Below are positions 17,649 through 26,833 of a stretch of DNA of 64,000 bases, piece after piece; within the stretch, counting starts at the first letter, position 1; the number at the start of each line of letters is the position of its first letter. The stretch is from NCBI GenBank assembly GCA_032654645.1, contig JAULAW010000015.1:1-64000 (forward strand), given 5' to 3'. A program made the translations under genes and the position numbers. The notes beneath the pieces are model-generated. The model saw nothing but the letters and a program-made list of their open reading frames with translations, was not told where the DNA came from and ran no database searches. This stretch comes from CAITJF01 sp032654645. GTDB taxonomy: Bacteria > Pseudomonadota > Gammaproteobacteria > Burkholderiales > Gallionellaceae.

Positions 17649-20645
17649 ATGAATAATCTGGCAGCCATACAATCCGTGCAGATGCGGCAGATGATTGCAG
17701 CGAGCAATATGTCGCTGGTTACCAGTACACTGTTGGCTGCGATTCTTGCTTACATGCAGCGTGATGTAATCGGTTTTGCAGTGGTTATTGCCTGGTTTTC
17801 CCTCGTTGTGTTGGTCGCGCTTTCACGAGCCGCGCTCGCTATGGTTTACCGGCATTCTCCTGCGGATGATGGTGCGGCCACTCATGTCCGGCTGGTGCGG
17901 TTTCGTCTCGGCGTTCTGGCTGCCGGCATGGTGTGGGGCTCGGCTGGTTTTCTGCTGTTCCCCGCCCATCATCCGCAGCACCAGATGTTTCTAATCTTTA
18001 TGCTTGCCGGTTTGACGGCTGGCGGCGTGGTTTCCTATTCAGCCGATCTGCTCAGCGGCATTGTATTTTCCGTATCTGTTCTCGTGCCGCTGGTAGCGCG
18101 TTTGTTTGTTGCTGGGGACAGTTTGTCTATCGCGATGGCGATGGCGGCCATGTTGTATCTCGGCTTCATGATCATGAGCCTGCGGCATATTAACCGGAAT
18201 CTATGCGAGAACATCGTGTTGCGCCTCGATGCCGCCACACGCGAGAAAATAGTGAGGGCAAGCGAAGAACGCTATCGTTTGTTGCTGAGCCATTCGCCTA
18301 TTGGTATTTTTCATTACGACACCAACCTCGTCATCACTTTTTGCAATGATCGCTTCGCCGATATACTGCACAATTCCATCGAGCGCATCATCGGGTTGGA
18401 TATGAAGCTTCTCAAGGATCAGGCTGTCCTGCCAGCCTTGCGGAAGGCCATCGAAAGCGAAAGCAGCTATTACGAAGGTCATTATAGCGCCACCTTCAGC
18501 GATGCCAGCATATGGATAGCCATGACCTGCGCACCTTCACGGGATGACACTGGACACATCCTGGGCGGTATCGCCATCGTTCAGGACATCACCGACCGCA
18601 AGCAGATTGAGGAATCCCTTGAGGAGAACCGGGAGAAGTTTCGTGGTTTGAGTGAAGCCGCGTTTGAAGCAATCTTCATCTCTGAAAATGGCCAATGCCT
18701 GGAGCAAAATTCGCGCGCTCAAGAGATGTTTGGATATACCGCAGAAGAAGCCATCGGCAGGCTGGGCACGGAATGGATAGTTCCGGAGAATCGCGGCCTT
18801 GTGATGAACAACATGATGTCCGGTTACGAGTTGCCCTATGAAGCCACAGGATTACGCAAGGACGGATCAACATTCCCAGCGTCTATTCGCGGAAGGATGA
18901 TGCACTACAAAGGCAGAAATGTTCGAGTTACGTCGATGAGAGACATTTCCGGGCAAAAGCAAGCCGAAGCCGATCTGCGTATCGCCGCCATCGCCTTTGA
19001 GTCTCAGGAAGGCATGCTGGTCACCGATGCCAACAGTGCAATTCTTCGGGTAAACAATGCCTTCACCAGGATCACCGGCTACACCGATGAAGAAACCATA
19101 GGCAAGAACCCGCGCCTGCTCAGTTCTGGTCGTCAAGATGTAAATTTCTACGCGGCTATGTGGAAAAGTATCAATAACATCGGTTCATGGGAAGGCGAAA
19201 TCTGGAACCGGCGCAAAAATGGTGAAATCTATCCGGAATATCTCGTCATTACCGCAGTGAAAGACCCGGGCGGCAGCGTCACCAATTACGTTGCCACATT
19301 TAACGACATCACCGTAAGCAAGGCGGCGGCGGATGAGATCGAGAATCTGGCATTCTACGACCACCTCACTGGCCTGCCCAACCGGCGGCTTCTCGTGGAC
19401 CGGCTCAAGCAGGCCTTGGCCTCCAGCGCCCGCAGTGGCAGAGAAGGTGCGCTGTTGTTTATTGACCTGGATAATTTTAAGACCCTCAATGACACCCTCG
19501 GCCATGACATCGGTGATCTGCTCTTGCAACAGGTCGCGCAACGTTTGGAATCCTGCGTGCGCGAAGGCGACACCGTGGCTCGCCTAGGTGGAGACGAGTT
19601 CGTGGTAATGCTGGAAGACTTGAGCGGACAATCTGTAGAAGCAGCGGCACAGACGGAAGCCATCGGCGAGAAAATTCTCGCTGCGCTCAACCAGCCATAC
19701 CAGCTTGCTTCGGTCGCCTACCACAATTCGCCCAGCATCGGCGCCGTCCTGTTTACCGACCACCAACAGTCGCTGGATGAACTGTTGAAACAAGCCGACA
19801 TCGCCATGTATCAGGCCAAGAAAGCCGGCCGCAACACCCTGCGCTTCTTCGATTCGCAGATGCAGGACACCGTCAACGCCCGCGCAGTTCTCGAGGGCCA
19901 ATTACGCAAAGCGCTTGAAGACCGGCAATTCCATTTGTACTACCAAATCCAGGTGGGCAGTTCTCGCCGCCCAGCGGGCGCAGAAGCCTTGATCCGCTGG
20001 CTTCATCCTGAGCGCGGCCTGGTGTCTCCCGCACAATTCATCCCGCTGGCGGAGGAAACCGGGTTGATATTACCCATCGGTCAATGGGTGCTGGAGACGG
20101 CGTGCGCCCAGATCAAAGCATGGCAGCAAGATGTGCTGACCCGCGACCTCGTGCTTGCGGTGAACGTGAGCGCCAAACAATTCCACCAGGCTGAATTCGT
20201 TGCTAAAGTGCAAGACGCCGTGCAACGCCATGCCATCAATCCGATGCGGCTCACGCTGGAACTGACTGAAAGCCTGTTGCTGGACAATATCGAAGACATC
20301 ATTGCCACCATGAATGCATTGAAGGAAATCGGTGTCCGTTTCTCATTGGACGATTTCGGCACCGGCTATTCATCTTTGCAATACCTCAAACGGCTGCCGC
20401 TTGATCAACTCAAGATAGACCAGTCTTTCGTACGCAACCTTGCCTCCGACAACAGCGATAAAGCGATCGTGCGCACCATCATTGCCATGGCGCACAGTCT
20501 GAACCTGAAGGTCATTGCAGAAGGGGTGGAGACGGAAGAGCAACGGCAGATCCTCCTGAACAAAGGCTGCACGCACTATCAGGGGTATCTGTTCGGCAAA
20601 CCGGTGCCGATTGAGTTGTTTGAGAAGCAGATAAAGCGGGGCTGA
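17649..20645 (+). CDS. Membrane PAS-PAS-PAS-GGDEF-EAL cyclic-di-GMP protein
   Basis: 998 residues. Residues 1-195 hold about six membrane helices, probably an integral sensor module. Three PAS domains follow (about 210-320, 330-440, 450-560; each ends in the ..DIT or DIS linker). The GGDEF domain (570-735) has an intact ARLGGDEF near residue 643 and the EAL domain (745-995) has intact EALIRW, DDFGTGYSS and EGVET motifs. Both diguanylate cyclase and phosphodiesterase activity are therefore possible; which dominates cannot be told. The 258 bp upstream to relA hold no gene. A perfect bidirectional terminator follows. Confidence 0.93.
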   Translation: MNNLAAIQSVQMRQMIAASNMSLVTSTLLAAILAYMQRDVIGFAVVIAWFSLVVLVALSRAALAMVYRHSPADDGAATHVRLVRFRLGVLAAGMVWGSAGFLLFPAHHPQHQMFLIFMLAGLTAGGVVSYSADLLSGIVFSVSVLVPLVARLFVAGDSLSIAMAMAAMLYLGFMIMSLRHINRNLCENIVLRLDAATREKIVRASEERYRLLLSHSPIGIFHYDTNLVITFCNDRFADILHNSIERIIGLDMKLLKDQAVLPALRKAIESESSYYEGHYSATFSDASIWIAMTCAPSRDDTGHILGGIAIVQDITDRKQIEESLEENREKFRGLSEAAFEAIFISENGQCLEQNSRAQEMFGYTAEEAIGRLGTEWIVPENRGLVMNNMMSGYELPYEATGLRKDGSTFPASIRGRMMHYKGRNVRVTSMRDISGQKQAEADLRIAAIAFESQEGMLVTDANSAILRVNNAFTRITGYTDEETIGKNPRLLSSGRQDVNFYAAMWKSINNIGSWEGEIWNRRKNGEIYPEYLVITAVKDPGGSVTNYVATFNDITVSKAAADEIENLAFYDHLTGLPNRRLLVDRLKQALASSARSGREGALLFIDLDNFKTLNDTLGHDIGDLLLQQVAQRLESCVREGDTVARLGGDEFVVMLEDLSGQSVEAAAQTEAIGEKILAALNQPYQLASVAYHNSPSIGAVLFTDHQQSLDELLKQADIAMYQAKKAGRNTLRFFDSQMQDTVNARAVLEGQLRKALEDRQFHLYYQIQVGSSRRPAGAEALIRWLHPERGLVSPAQFIPLAEETGLILPIGQWVLETACAQIKAWQQDVLTRDLVLAVNVSAKQFHQAEFVAKVQDAVQRHAINPMRLTLELTESLLLDNIEDIIATMNALKEIGVRFSLDDFGTGYSSLQYLKRLPLDQLKIDQSFVRNLASDNSDKAIVRTIIAMAHSLNLKVIAEGVETEEQRQILLNKGCTHYQGYLFGKPVPIELFEKQIKRG

Positions 20646-20686
20646 TTGATTTTTGATTTTTAAGATATGCACTATTTCTTCATGCA

Positions 20687-20730
20687 CACCAAACAATAAA
20701 GCCGGACAAGTCCGGCTTTATTGTTTGGTG
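20687..20730. terminator. Bidirectional intrinsic terminator between the GGDEF-EAL gene and rplQ
   Basis: A perfect 20-bp stem (CACCAAACAATAAAGCCGGA and its complement) with a CAAG loop. The A/T-rich lower stem gives a U-rich 3' side in both directions, so it can end both the + strand sensor gene and the - strand ribosomal alpha operon. Confidence 0.9.
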
Positions 20731-20742
20731 CAGTAATGCCGC

Positions 20743-21135
20743 TTATTCGCCTGCAGCTTCGACGGGTTGCGCCTCAGATGGGCGATCCATCAGTTCGACC
20801 AACGCCATAGGCGCATTGTCGCCCTTGCGAAAACCAAACTTGAGGATGCGCGAGTAGCCGCCGTTGCGGGCTGCATAACGCGGGCCGAGTTCGTCGAACA
20901 GTTTGACCACCATTTCGCGGTCACGCAGGCGGGAAAACGCCAAGCGGCGGTTAGCCAGGCTGGGGTTCTTGCCCAGGGTCAGGATCGGTTCCGCCACACG
21001 GCGCAGTTCTTTGGCCTTGGGCAGTGTAGTCTTGATGACTTCATGGCGCAACAGGGAAACGGTCATGTTACGCAGCATGGCCAAGCGGTGGCTGCTGGTG
21101 CGATTGAGTTTTCGTAGTCCTAAACGGTGACGCAT
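20743..21135 (-). CDS. rplQ: 50S ribosomal protein L17
   Basis: 130 residues. The family start MRHRLGLRKLNRTSSHRLAM is exact and the core (LLRHEVIKTTLPKAKELRRV, LANRRLAFSRLRD) is complete; a 13-residue tail rich in Ala, Glu and Pro extends the C-terminus, as in other betaproteobacteria. L17 binds domain III of 23S rRNA near the exit tunnel. It is the last gene of the alpha operon, 12 bp after rpoA, followed by the bidirectional terminator. Confidence 0.98.
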   Translation of the reverse strand: MRHRLGLRKLNRTSSHRLAMLRNMTVSLLRHEVIKTTLPKAKELRRVAEPILTLGKNPSLANRRLAFSRLRDREMVVKLFDELGPRYAARNGGYSRILKFGFRKGDNAPMALVELMDRPSEAQPVEAAGE

Positions 21136-21147
21136 GATTATCCTCTC

Positions 21148-22119
21148 TTACCTCTCAACAGATACGGGCCAGTTTTCTAATTTCATGCCCAGCGACAGGC
21201 CATGCTCGGCCAGCACCTGCTTGATTTCGTTCAGTGACTTGCGGCCCAGGTTAGGGGTGCGCAGCAAATCATTTTCCGTGTATTGAATCAGATCACCGAT
21301 ATAGTGGATGCTTTGGGCCTTGAGGCAATTCGAAGAGCGCGGGGTCAGCTCCAAATCGTCCACCGGGCGCAGCAGCATCGGATCAACCTTGGGCGCTTGC
21401 GGCTTCTCTATTTGGGTAGGCGTGCCTTCCAAAGCGGCAAATACGGAGAACTGCTCTACCAGAATACGGGCTGCGTAACGAATAGCCTCTTCCGGGTCGA
21501 TGGCGCCATTGGTTTCGATGTCTATTATCAGCTTATCCAGGTCGGTGCGCTGCTCCACACGCGCGCTTTCCACAGCGTAACTGACGCGGTGCACCGGGCT
21601 GAACGAGGCATCCAGCGCGATATAGCCAACCGCCCGGGTTTCGCCGTAGGTCTGGCGCGAGATGGCAGAAACATAGCCGCGCCCTCGCTCAATCTTGATC
21701 TCCATGTCCAACTTGCCACCCGCAGTCAGTTGCGCAATGACGTGTGAGGGATTGATCACTTCGGTATCGGCGCTGACAACAATGTCACCTGCGGTAACCA
21801 CGCCTGCACCTTCCTTCTTTAGTGTCAGCACGGCCTCGCTGGAATTATGCAACTTGAGCACCAGCCCCTTCAGGTTAAGCAGAATTTCCACAACATCTTC
21901 CTGCACACCGTCAATGGAGGAATATTCATGCAACACGCCAGCAATCTTGACTTCGGTTGGGGCGAAACCCGGCATGGAGGACAGCAGGATACGGCGCAGG
22001 GCGTTGCCCAGTGTGTGTCCATAGCCACGCTCGAAGGGCTCCATCACTACTTTAGCTTGAGTGCTGGAAATTCTTTGCACTTCAATGATGCGGGGTTTCA
22101 GAAAATCATTTTTTTGCAT
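21148..22119 (-). CDS. rpoA: RNA polymerase subunit alpha
   Basis: 323 residues. The N-terminal assembly domain (GYGHTLGNALRRILLSSMPG, conserved dimer interface) runs to about residue 230. The C-terminal domain (from about 245) binds UP elements and activators and has the two HhH-like motifs around NCLKAQSIHYIGDLIQYTE and GRKSLNEIKQVLAEHGL. Full normal length. It lies in the alpha operon between rpsD and rplQ. Confidence 0.98.
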   Translation of the reverse strand: MQKNDFLKPRIIEVQRISSTQAKVVMEPFERGYGHTLGNALRRILLSSMPGFAPTEVKIAGVLHEYSSIDGVQEDVVEILLNLKGLVLKLHNSSEAVLTLKKEGAGVVTAGDIVVSADTEVINPSHVIAQLTAGGKLDMEIKIERGRGYVSAISRQTYGETRAVGYIALDASFSPVHRVSYAVESARVEQRTDLDKLIIDIETNGAIDPEEAIRYAARILVEQFSVFAALEGTPTQIEKPQAPKVDPMLLRPVDDLELTPRSSNCLKAQSIHYIGDLIQYTENDLLRTPNLGRKSLNEIKQVLAEHGLSLGMKLENWPVSVER

Positions 22120-22136
22120 ATCCGACTCCGCGTGGA

Positions 22137-22766
22137 TTACTTGGAATACAACTCGACCACGAGATGTTCGTTAATCGTGGCAGGCAGTTCAGAACGCTGA
22201 GGTTTGGCCTTGAATGTTCCTTTCATTGCCTTGGCATCGACTTCGATCCATTCCGGGAAACCGCGTTGCTCGGCGGCTTGCAATGCAGCCTTGATGCGCA
22301 ATTGCGCCTTGGCCCTTGCGGCAACTTCGACCACATCACCGGGACGAACTTGATAGGACGGAATGTTGACGCGCTTGCCATTCACCAGGACACCGTTGTG
22401 GCGTACCGTCTGGCGCGCTTCGGAGCGCGATGCGCCGAAACCCATACGGTAGGACACGTTATCCAGGCGCGATTCCAGCAGTTGCAGCAGGCTTTCACCG
22501 GTAATGCCGCGCTGCATTTCAGCGGAGCGGTAAGTCAGGCGGAACTGGCCTTCGAGCAAGCCATAAATGCGACGCAACTTTTGTTTTTCACGCAACTGGC
22601 CGCCGTAGTCGGACATGCGGGTGTTTTTCTTTTGTCCGTGCTGGCCGGGCGGATAGGCTCGGCGCTCCACCGCACACTTGTCGGTAAAACACTTTTCGCC
22701 TTTCAGAAACAGCTTCTCGCCTTCGCGGCGGCACTGACGGCACTTTGCATCAAGATTTCTAGCCAA
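22137..22766 (-). CDS. rpsD: 30S ribosomal protein S4 (zinc-binding form)
   Basis: 209 residues from a TTG at 22766, preceded by GGGAG 7 bp upstream; this yields the expected MARNLDAKC start, while the longer open frame overlaps rpsK. Four cysteines (C9, C12, C26, C31) in the N-terminal 31 residues make the C+ zinc-finger form usual in Betaproteobacteria, unlike E. coli S4. The S4 RNA-binding domain follows (RLDNVSYRMGFGASRSEARQ). It nucleates 30S assembly and in enterobacteria also represses the alpha operon. Confidence 0.97.
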   Translation of the reverse strand: MARNLDAKCRQCRREGEKLFLKGEKCFTDKCAVERRAYPPGQHGQKKNTRMSDYGGQLREKQKLRRIYGLLEGQFRLTYRSAEMQRGITGESLLQLLESRLDNVSYRMGFGASRSEARQTVRHNGVLVNGKRVNIPSYQVRPGDVVEVAARAKAQLRIKAALQAAEQRGFPEWIEVDAKAMKGTFKAKPQRSELPATINEHLVVELYSK

Positions 22767-22782
22767 GGCTATCTCCCAAAAA

Positions 22783-23172
22783 TTAGATACGACGCTTTTT
22801 CGGCGGGCGGCAGCCGTTGTGCGGCACCGGCGTGATGTCGGAAATGCTGGTGATCTTGAAGCCCGCAGCATTCAACGCACGCACTGCCGACTCACGGCCG
22901 GGGCCGGGGCCCTTGATGCGTACTTCGAGGTTCTTCACTCCGCATTCCACCGCTGCCTTGCCAACCTGCTCCGCAGCAATCTGCGCCGCGAACGGTGTGC
23001 TCTTGCGCGAACCCTTGAAGCCGTTGCTGCCACTGGTGGACCAAGCCAAGGCATTACCCTGGCGATCGGTGATCGTCACGATGGTGTTGTTGAAAGAAGC
23101 GTGCACATGGGCGATGCCCTCGGCTACGTTCTTTTTGACTTTCTTGCGCACTCGCGTGCTGGCTTTGACCAT
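22783..23172 (-). CDS. rpsK: 30S ribosomal protein S11
   Basis: 129 residues with a basic start (MVKASTRVRKKVKKNVAEG) and the conserved AHVHASFNNTIVTITDRQGN and KGPGPGRESAVRALNAAGF blocks; the basic C-terminus is NGCRPPKKRRI. S11 sits on the platform near the E site next to S7 and S18. Spacing to rpsM is 22 bp and to the TTG start of rpsD 16 bp, normal for the alpha operon. Confidence 0.98.
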   Translation of the reverse strand: MVKASTRVRKKVKKNVAEGIAHVHASFNNTIVTITDRQGNALAWSTSGSNGFKGSRKSTPFAAQIAAEQVGKAAVECGVKNLEVRIKGPGPGRESAVRALNAAGFKITSISDITPVPHNGCRPPKKRRI

Positions 23173-23194
23173 GGCTCAAATATCCCCTATTAAA

Positions 23195-23560
23195 TTATTT
23201 CTTGGCGCCAGCGATAGACTTGCGCGGACCCTTGCGGGTGCGCGCATTGGTGCGGGTGCGTTGGCCGCGCACCGGCAAGCCGCGGCGGTGACGCACACCG
23301 CGGTAGCAACCCAGATCCATCAGACGCTTGATATTCATGGAAATTTCGCGGCGAAGATCGCCTTCCACCGTAAACTTGCCAACCTCGTCGCGCAGCTTGT
23401 CCATCTCAGCATCGGAGAGATCTTTAACCTTGGTGGATGTTTTTACTCCGACAGCGGTGCAGATTTTATCCGCGCGCGCGCGACCAATACCATAAATCGC
23501 AGTCAGCGCAATTATGGCGTGCTGGTGGTTTGGAATGTTTACCCCTGCAATACGAGCCAT
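23195..23560 (-). CDS. rpsM: 30S ribosomal protein S13
   Basis: 121 residues. It starts MARIAGVNIPNHQHAIIALT and contains the helix-two-turn-helix (YGIGRARADKIC) and the RHRRGLPVRGQRTRTNARTR tail that contacts tRNA in the P site. It is the first gene of the alpha operon; a strong promoter candidate sits 27-57 bp upstream, immediately after the rpmJ stop codon. Confidence 0.98.
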   Translation of the reverse strand: MARIAGVNIPNHQHAIIALTAIYGIGRARADKICTAVGVKTSTKVKDLSDAEMDKLRDEVGKFTVEGDLRREISMNIKRLMDLGCYRGVRHRRGLPVRGQRTRTNARTRKGPRKSIAGAKK

Positions 23561-23587
23561 GCAGCTACCCTATCATCAAAATTTACA

Positions 23588-23617
23588 ATTATACCACCCA
23601 GGAAAGACTGGATTCAA
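23588..23617 (-). promoter_or_regulatory. Candidate promoter of the alpha operon (rpsM)
   Basis: On the minus strand TTGAAT (23617-23612) is 18 bp from a perfect TATAAT (23593-23588), which is also preceded by TGG (extended -10). The -35 box begins one base after the rpmJ stop. This is the classical spc/alpha operon boundary. Confidence 0.7.
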
Positions 23618-23734
23618 TCAGCCCTGGCGTTGTTTGTGGCGCGGATCACTGCTGCAGATTACGCGCACTACCCGCTTGCGCCGCACTACCTTGCAGTTAC
23701 GGCAAACTTTTTTTACCGATGCTTGTACTTTCAT
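23618..23734 (-). CDS. rpmJ: 50S ribosomal protein L36
   Basis: 38 residues starting MKVQASVKKVCRNCKVVRRK, one of the smallest ribosomal proteins. The zinc ligands Cys11, Cys14, Cys27 and His33 are all present, so this is the zinc-binding C+ paralogue. It ends SDPRHKQRQG as in the family. It closes the spc operon and is separated from infA by 28 bp. Confidence 0.97.
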   Translation of the reverse strand: MKVQASVKKVCRNCKVVRRKRVVRVICSSDPRHKQRQG

Positions 23735-23762
23735 TTGCTTCTCCTCAATACCTATGCTGTCA

Positions 23763-23981
23763 CTACTTGGCGCGGAATACGATACGTCCCTTGGTCAAAT
23801 CATATGGCGTCAATTCAACCGTCACCTTATCCCCAGGCAGGATGCGAATATAGTGCATGCGCATCTTTCCGGAAATATGCCCCAACACTATATGTTCATT
23901 TTCCAGTTTAACGCGAAAAGTCGCATTGGGAAGCGATTCCACAATTTCCCCCTGCATTTGTAACACGTCTTCTTTGGCCAT
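23763..23981 (-). CDS. infA: Translation initiation factor IF-1
   Basis: 72 residues from the ATG at 23981 (MAKEDVLQMQGEI). An OB-fold protein with LPNATFRVKLEN, GHISGKMR and YDLTKGRI motifs. IF-1 blocks the A site during initiation. The ATG shares one base with the secY stop (TGATG), so it is coupled to secY. infA between secY and rpmJ is the arrangement of Betaproteobacteria and many others, unlike E. coli. Confidence 0.97.
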   Translation of the reverse strand: MAKEDVLQMQGEIVESLPNATFRVKLENEHIVLGHISGKMRMHYIRILPGDKVTVELTPYDLTKGRIVFRAK

Positions 23982-25300
23982 CAACGAGCCAACCCGCCTT
24001 TAAAATTTGCCTTCTTCAGCAAGTTCTCATACTGATGTGTCATCAAGTAAGATTGCACCTGCGCCATAAAATCCATCGTCACCACCACAATAATCAGCAA
24101 TGATGTGCCGCCGAAATAAAACGGCACATTCCACTTTACCACCAGAAATTCAGGCAGCAAACACACCAGCGTTACATACACCGCGCCGATCAGAGTCAGC
24201 CGCATCATGATCTTTTCGACGTAGAGCGCAGTCTGCTCGCCGGGGCGGATGCCGGGCAGGAAGGCACCGCTTTTTTTCAGGTTATCTGCAGTTTCTTTCG
24301 GGCTGAACACCAGCGCCGTATAAAAGAAACAGAAGAAGATAATCGCCGTCGCGTACAACAATACATATATCGGTTGGCCGGGAGACAGTTTATCGCTGAT
24401 ATCCTTCAGCCATGTCATTCCGGACCCGCTACCAAACCAACCCGCCAGTGTCGCCGGGAACAGAATGATGCTGGAGGCGAAAATCGGAGGAATTACGCCG
24501 GCCATGTTCAGCTTCAATGGCAGATGTGAACTCTGCCCGCCATACACCTTGTTGCCCACCTGGCGCTTGGCATAATTCACCAGTATCTTGCGATGACCGC
24601 GCTCAACAAACACCACCAATGCCGTGATCCCAATTGCGCCGAAGAACAGCAACAGCACCAGCGGGATAGAGAATGCACCGGTACGCGCCATTTCCAGCGT
24701 ATTTCCAATCGCACTTGGCAAGCCGGCGGCAATCCCCGCGAATATGATCAACGAAATGCCGTTGCCCAAACCGCGCTCGGTTATCTGCTCGCCCAGCCAC
24801 ATCAAGAAAATTGTGCCGGTAACCAGAGTAATTACCGTAGTCAACTGGAACATCATACCTGGATGCGGCACCAACCCGGCCTGCGATTGCAAAGCCGCCG
24901 AGATGCCAAATGCCTGAAACAACGCCAGCACCAAGGTGCCATAACGGGTGTACTGTGTAATCTTTCTGCGACCCGCCTCGCCCTCCTTCTTCAACTGCTC
25001 CAGATGCGGCACCGCAATAGTAGCCAACTGCATGATGATGGAAGCAGAGATGTACGGCATGATCCCCAGCGCAAAAATAGTAAAGCGTGATAACGCGCCG
25101 CCGGAGAACATGTTAAACATGCCCAGAATGCCACCCTTCTGTGACTTGAATAGATCCGCCAGCACCACCGGATCAATACCCGGCACCGGGATGTGCGCAC
25201 CTATTCGGTATACCACTAATGCGCCCAACAAAAACCACAGACGTGTGCTAAGGTCGCCATACTTGCCCTTGCTCGCACCCTTCTTGCCAATAGAATTCAA
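23981..25300 (-). CDS. secY: Protein translocase subunit SecY
   Basis: 439 residues from a TTG at 25300, 7 bp after the rplO stop with a GGAG motif just upstream; this gives the expected short basic start before RLWFLLGALVVYRIGAHIPVPGID. Ten membrane helices, the plug region (FNMFSGGALSRFTIFALG) and the cytoplasmic loop ERGHRKILVNYAKRQVG are all present. SecY is the channel of the Sec translocon with SecE (encoded at 51192-51539). In the spc operon, as expected. Confidence 0.97.
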   Translation of the reverse strand: MNSIGKKGASKGKYGDLSTRLWFLLGALVVYRIGAHIPVPGIDPVVLADLFKSQKGGILGMFNMFSGGALSRFTIFALGIMPYISASIIMQLATIAVPHLEQLKKEGEAGRRKITQYTRYGTLVLALFQAFGISAALQSQAGLVPHPGMMFQLTTVITLVTGTIFLMWLGEQITERGLGNGISLIIFAGIAAGLPSAIGNTLEMARTGAFSIPLVLLLFFGAIGITALVVFVERGHRKILVNYAKRQVGNKVYGGQSSHLPLKLNMAGVIPPIFASSIILFPATLAGWFGSGSGMTWLKDISDKLSPGQPIYVLLYATAIIFFCFFYTALVFSPKETADNLKKSGAFLPGIRPGEQTALYVEKIMMRLTLIGAVYVTLVCLLPEFLVVKWNVPFYFGGTSLLIIVVVTMDFMAQVQSYLMTHQYENLLKKANFKGGLAR

Positions 25301-25307
25301 GCTAACC

Positions 25308-25742
25308 TTACTCCGCGACGCTGCCGCCGGCAGCCTCGACAGCGGCGCGCGCACCCTTGGTGAGCAGCAGCCCTTGCAGTTTTACTGCACGCTTGAGTTC
25401 GCCGGACACTATAACTTTTGCGGTCAGAGCCGCAGCAGGCACTACACCAGCCTGCTTTAAAGCCAGCAAGTCAATCACGTCAACCGGCATTTTCTCCAGG
25501 TCGGACAAACGTACCTGAGCGCCGTCATAACGCGTCAGGGAAACAAAACCGCGCTTGGGCAAACGGCGTTGCAGGGGCATTTGACCACCCTCAAAACCAA
25601 CTTTATGAAACCCGCCAGAACGGGACTTTTGGCCTTTGTGGCCGCGGCCACAAGTCTTGCCCAAGCCGCAACCGATACCGCGTCCAACACGGCGTTTGGC
25701 ATGCGTGGAACCTGCGGCGGGTTTAAGTTTATTGAGTTGCAC
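25308..25742 (-). CDS. rplO: 50S ribosomal protein L15
   Basis: 144 residues from a GTG at 25742, right after the rpmD TAA, with GGGAGG upstream. The start MQLNKLKPAAGSTHAKRRVG aligns to the family and the glycine-rich stretch GRGIGCGLGKTCGRGHKGQKSR is intact. L15 is a late assembly protein that bridges domains of 23S rRNA. Spc operon between rpmD and secY. Confidence 0.97.
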   Translation of the reverse strand: MQLNKLKPAAGSTHAKRRVGRGIGCGLGKTCGRGHKGQKSRSGGFHKVGFEGGQMPLQRRLPKRGFVSLTRYDGAQVRLSDLEKMPVDVIDLLALKQAGVVPAAALTAKVIVSGELKRAVKLQGLLLTKGARAAVEAAGGSVAE

Positions 25743-25928
25743 TTACGCCTCCCATTTAACCAGATAATAAACTTTGTTAATCATACCGCGCACAGCCGGA
25801 GTATCTTCCACTTCCACGGTCTGGTTCAGGCGGCGCAATCCTAGCCCACGCACACATGCACGGTGCGACTCCTTGGTGCCAATCACGCTTTTAACTTGCG
25901 TTACCTTGATTTTCTTAGCCAGCGCCAT
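25743..25928 (-). CDS. rpmD: 50S ribosomal protein L30
   Basis: 61 residues: IKVTQVKSVIGTKESHRACV and RRLNQTVEVEDTPAVRGMIN are the family core. Small two-layer alpha/beta protein on the 50S surface near the 5S rRNA. The ATG lies 2 bp after the rpsE stop and the TAA abuts the rplO GTG. Confidence 0.97.
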   Translation of the reverse strand: MALAKKIKVTQVKSVIGTKESHRACVRGLGLRRLNQTVEVEDTPAVRGMINKVYYLVKWEA

Positions 25929-25930
25929 GA

Positions 25931-26455
25931 TTACCCCTGAATTTCTTCTATGGTCTTGCCGCGCTTGGCGGCAATTTCAGACGGAGAATTAAGCGCCTGC
26001 AAACCGTTCAAGGTTGCACGCACCACGTTGTAGGGATTGCTCGAGCCGATGCACTTGGCCAGGATGTTATGCACACCCACCGCCTCGAACACGGCGCGCA
26101 TCGCACCACCCGCAATAATTCCGGTGCCTTCCGATGCCGGCTGCATGTACACCTTGGCAGCGCCATGGCGGCCAATCACTGTATGGTGCAGGGTGCCATC
26201 CTTCAGATTAATCTTGACCATCTTGCGGCGCGCCTCGTCCATCGATTTCTGCACGGCTACCGGCACTTCCTTGGACTTGCCCTTACCCATGCCGATACGA
26301 CCATCGCCATCACCGACCACAGTCAGCGCGGCAAAACCCATAATGCGGCCGCCCTTCACTACTTTGGTTACACGGTTGATCGAAATCATCTTTTCGATGA
26401 GTCCGTCCCCACGATCTTCCGGTTGCTGCGTTTTTCCTTGCGCCTTAGCCATCAT
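25931..26455 (-). CDS. rpsE: 30S ribosomal protein S5
   Basis: 174 residues with two tandem ATG codons at the start (26455 and 26452; the second would give the more usual MAK start). The double-stranded RNA-binding domain begins near residue 20 (LIEKMISINRVTKVVKGGR) and includes GDGDGRIGMGKGKSKEVP; the C-terminal part has GGAMRAVFEAVGVHNILAK. S5 lies at the mRNA entry tunnel and affects decoding accuracy. Spc operon. Confidence 0.97.
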   Translation of the reverse strand: MMAKAQGKTQQPEDRGDGLIEKMISINRVTKVVKGGRIMGFAALTVVGDGDGRIGMGKGKSKEVPVAVQKSMDEARRKMVKINLKDGTLHHTVIGRHGAAKVYMQPASEGTGIIAGGAMRAVFEAVGVHNILAKCIGSSNPYNVVRATLNGLQALNSPSEIAAKRGKTIEEIQG

Positions 26456-26465
26456 TCACCCCAGG

Positions 26466-26822
26466 TTAAAACTTCAAGCCATGTTCGCGCGCCGCATCCG
26501 CAAGCGCTTTTACGCGACCATGATATTTGTAGCCGGAACGGTCAAAAGCAACCGCAGCAATACCCGCACTCTTGGCCTTCTCGGCAATACGCTTGCCCAC
26601 CACCGCAGCGGCCTTGGCGTTGCCGCCGTTGGCCAATTCCTTGCGCACTTCCGCCTCCAGGCTGGAAGCGCTGGCCAGAATCTTGCTGCCGCAATCAGAG
26701 ACCACCTGCGCATAAATGTGCAGGTTGGTACGGTGAACTGTCAGCCGGTTCGTCTTTTGCTCAGCTATGCGTGCACGGGTTTTGCGTGCCCTGCGCTGAC
26801 GCGTATCATTCTTGTTCAACAT
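26466..26822 (-). CDS. rplR: 50S ribosomal protein L18
   Basis: 118 residues: basic N-terminus MLNKNDTRQRRARKTRARI, then RLTVHRTNLHIYAQV and FDRSGYKYHGRVKALADAAR, the conserved C-terminal end. L18 with L5 anchors 5S rRNA in the central protuberance. Located between rplF and rpsE as in all spc operons. Confidence 0.98.
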   Translation of the reverse strand: MLNKNDTRQRRARKTRARIAEQKTNRLTVHRTNLHIYAQVVSDCGSKILASASSLEAEVRKELANGGNAKAAAVVGKRIAEKAKSAGIAAVAFDRSGYKYHGRVKALADAAREHGLKF

Positions 26823-26833
26823 ATCCGCCTCAA

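Noticed and set aside
23418..23423. Test for avoidance of AGATCT as support for a BglII-like enzyme
   Set aside because: AGATCT occurs several times in the window (for example 23418, 35095, 49769), so avoidance gives no support; methylation would protect these sites anyway.
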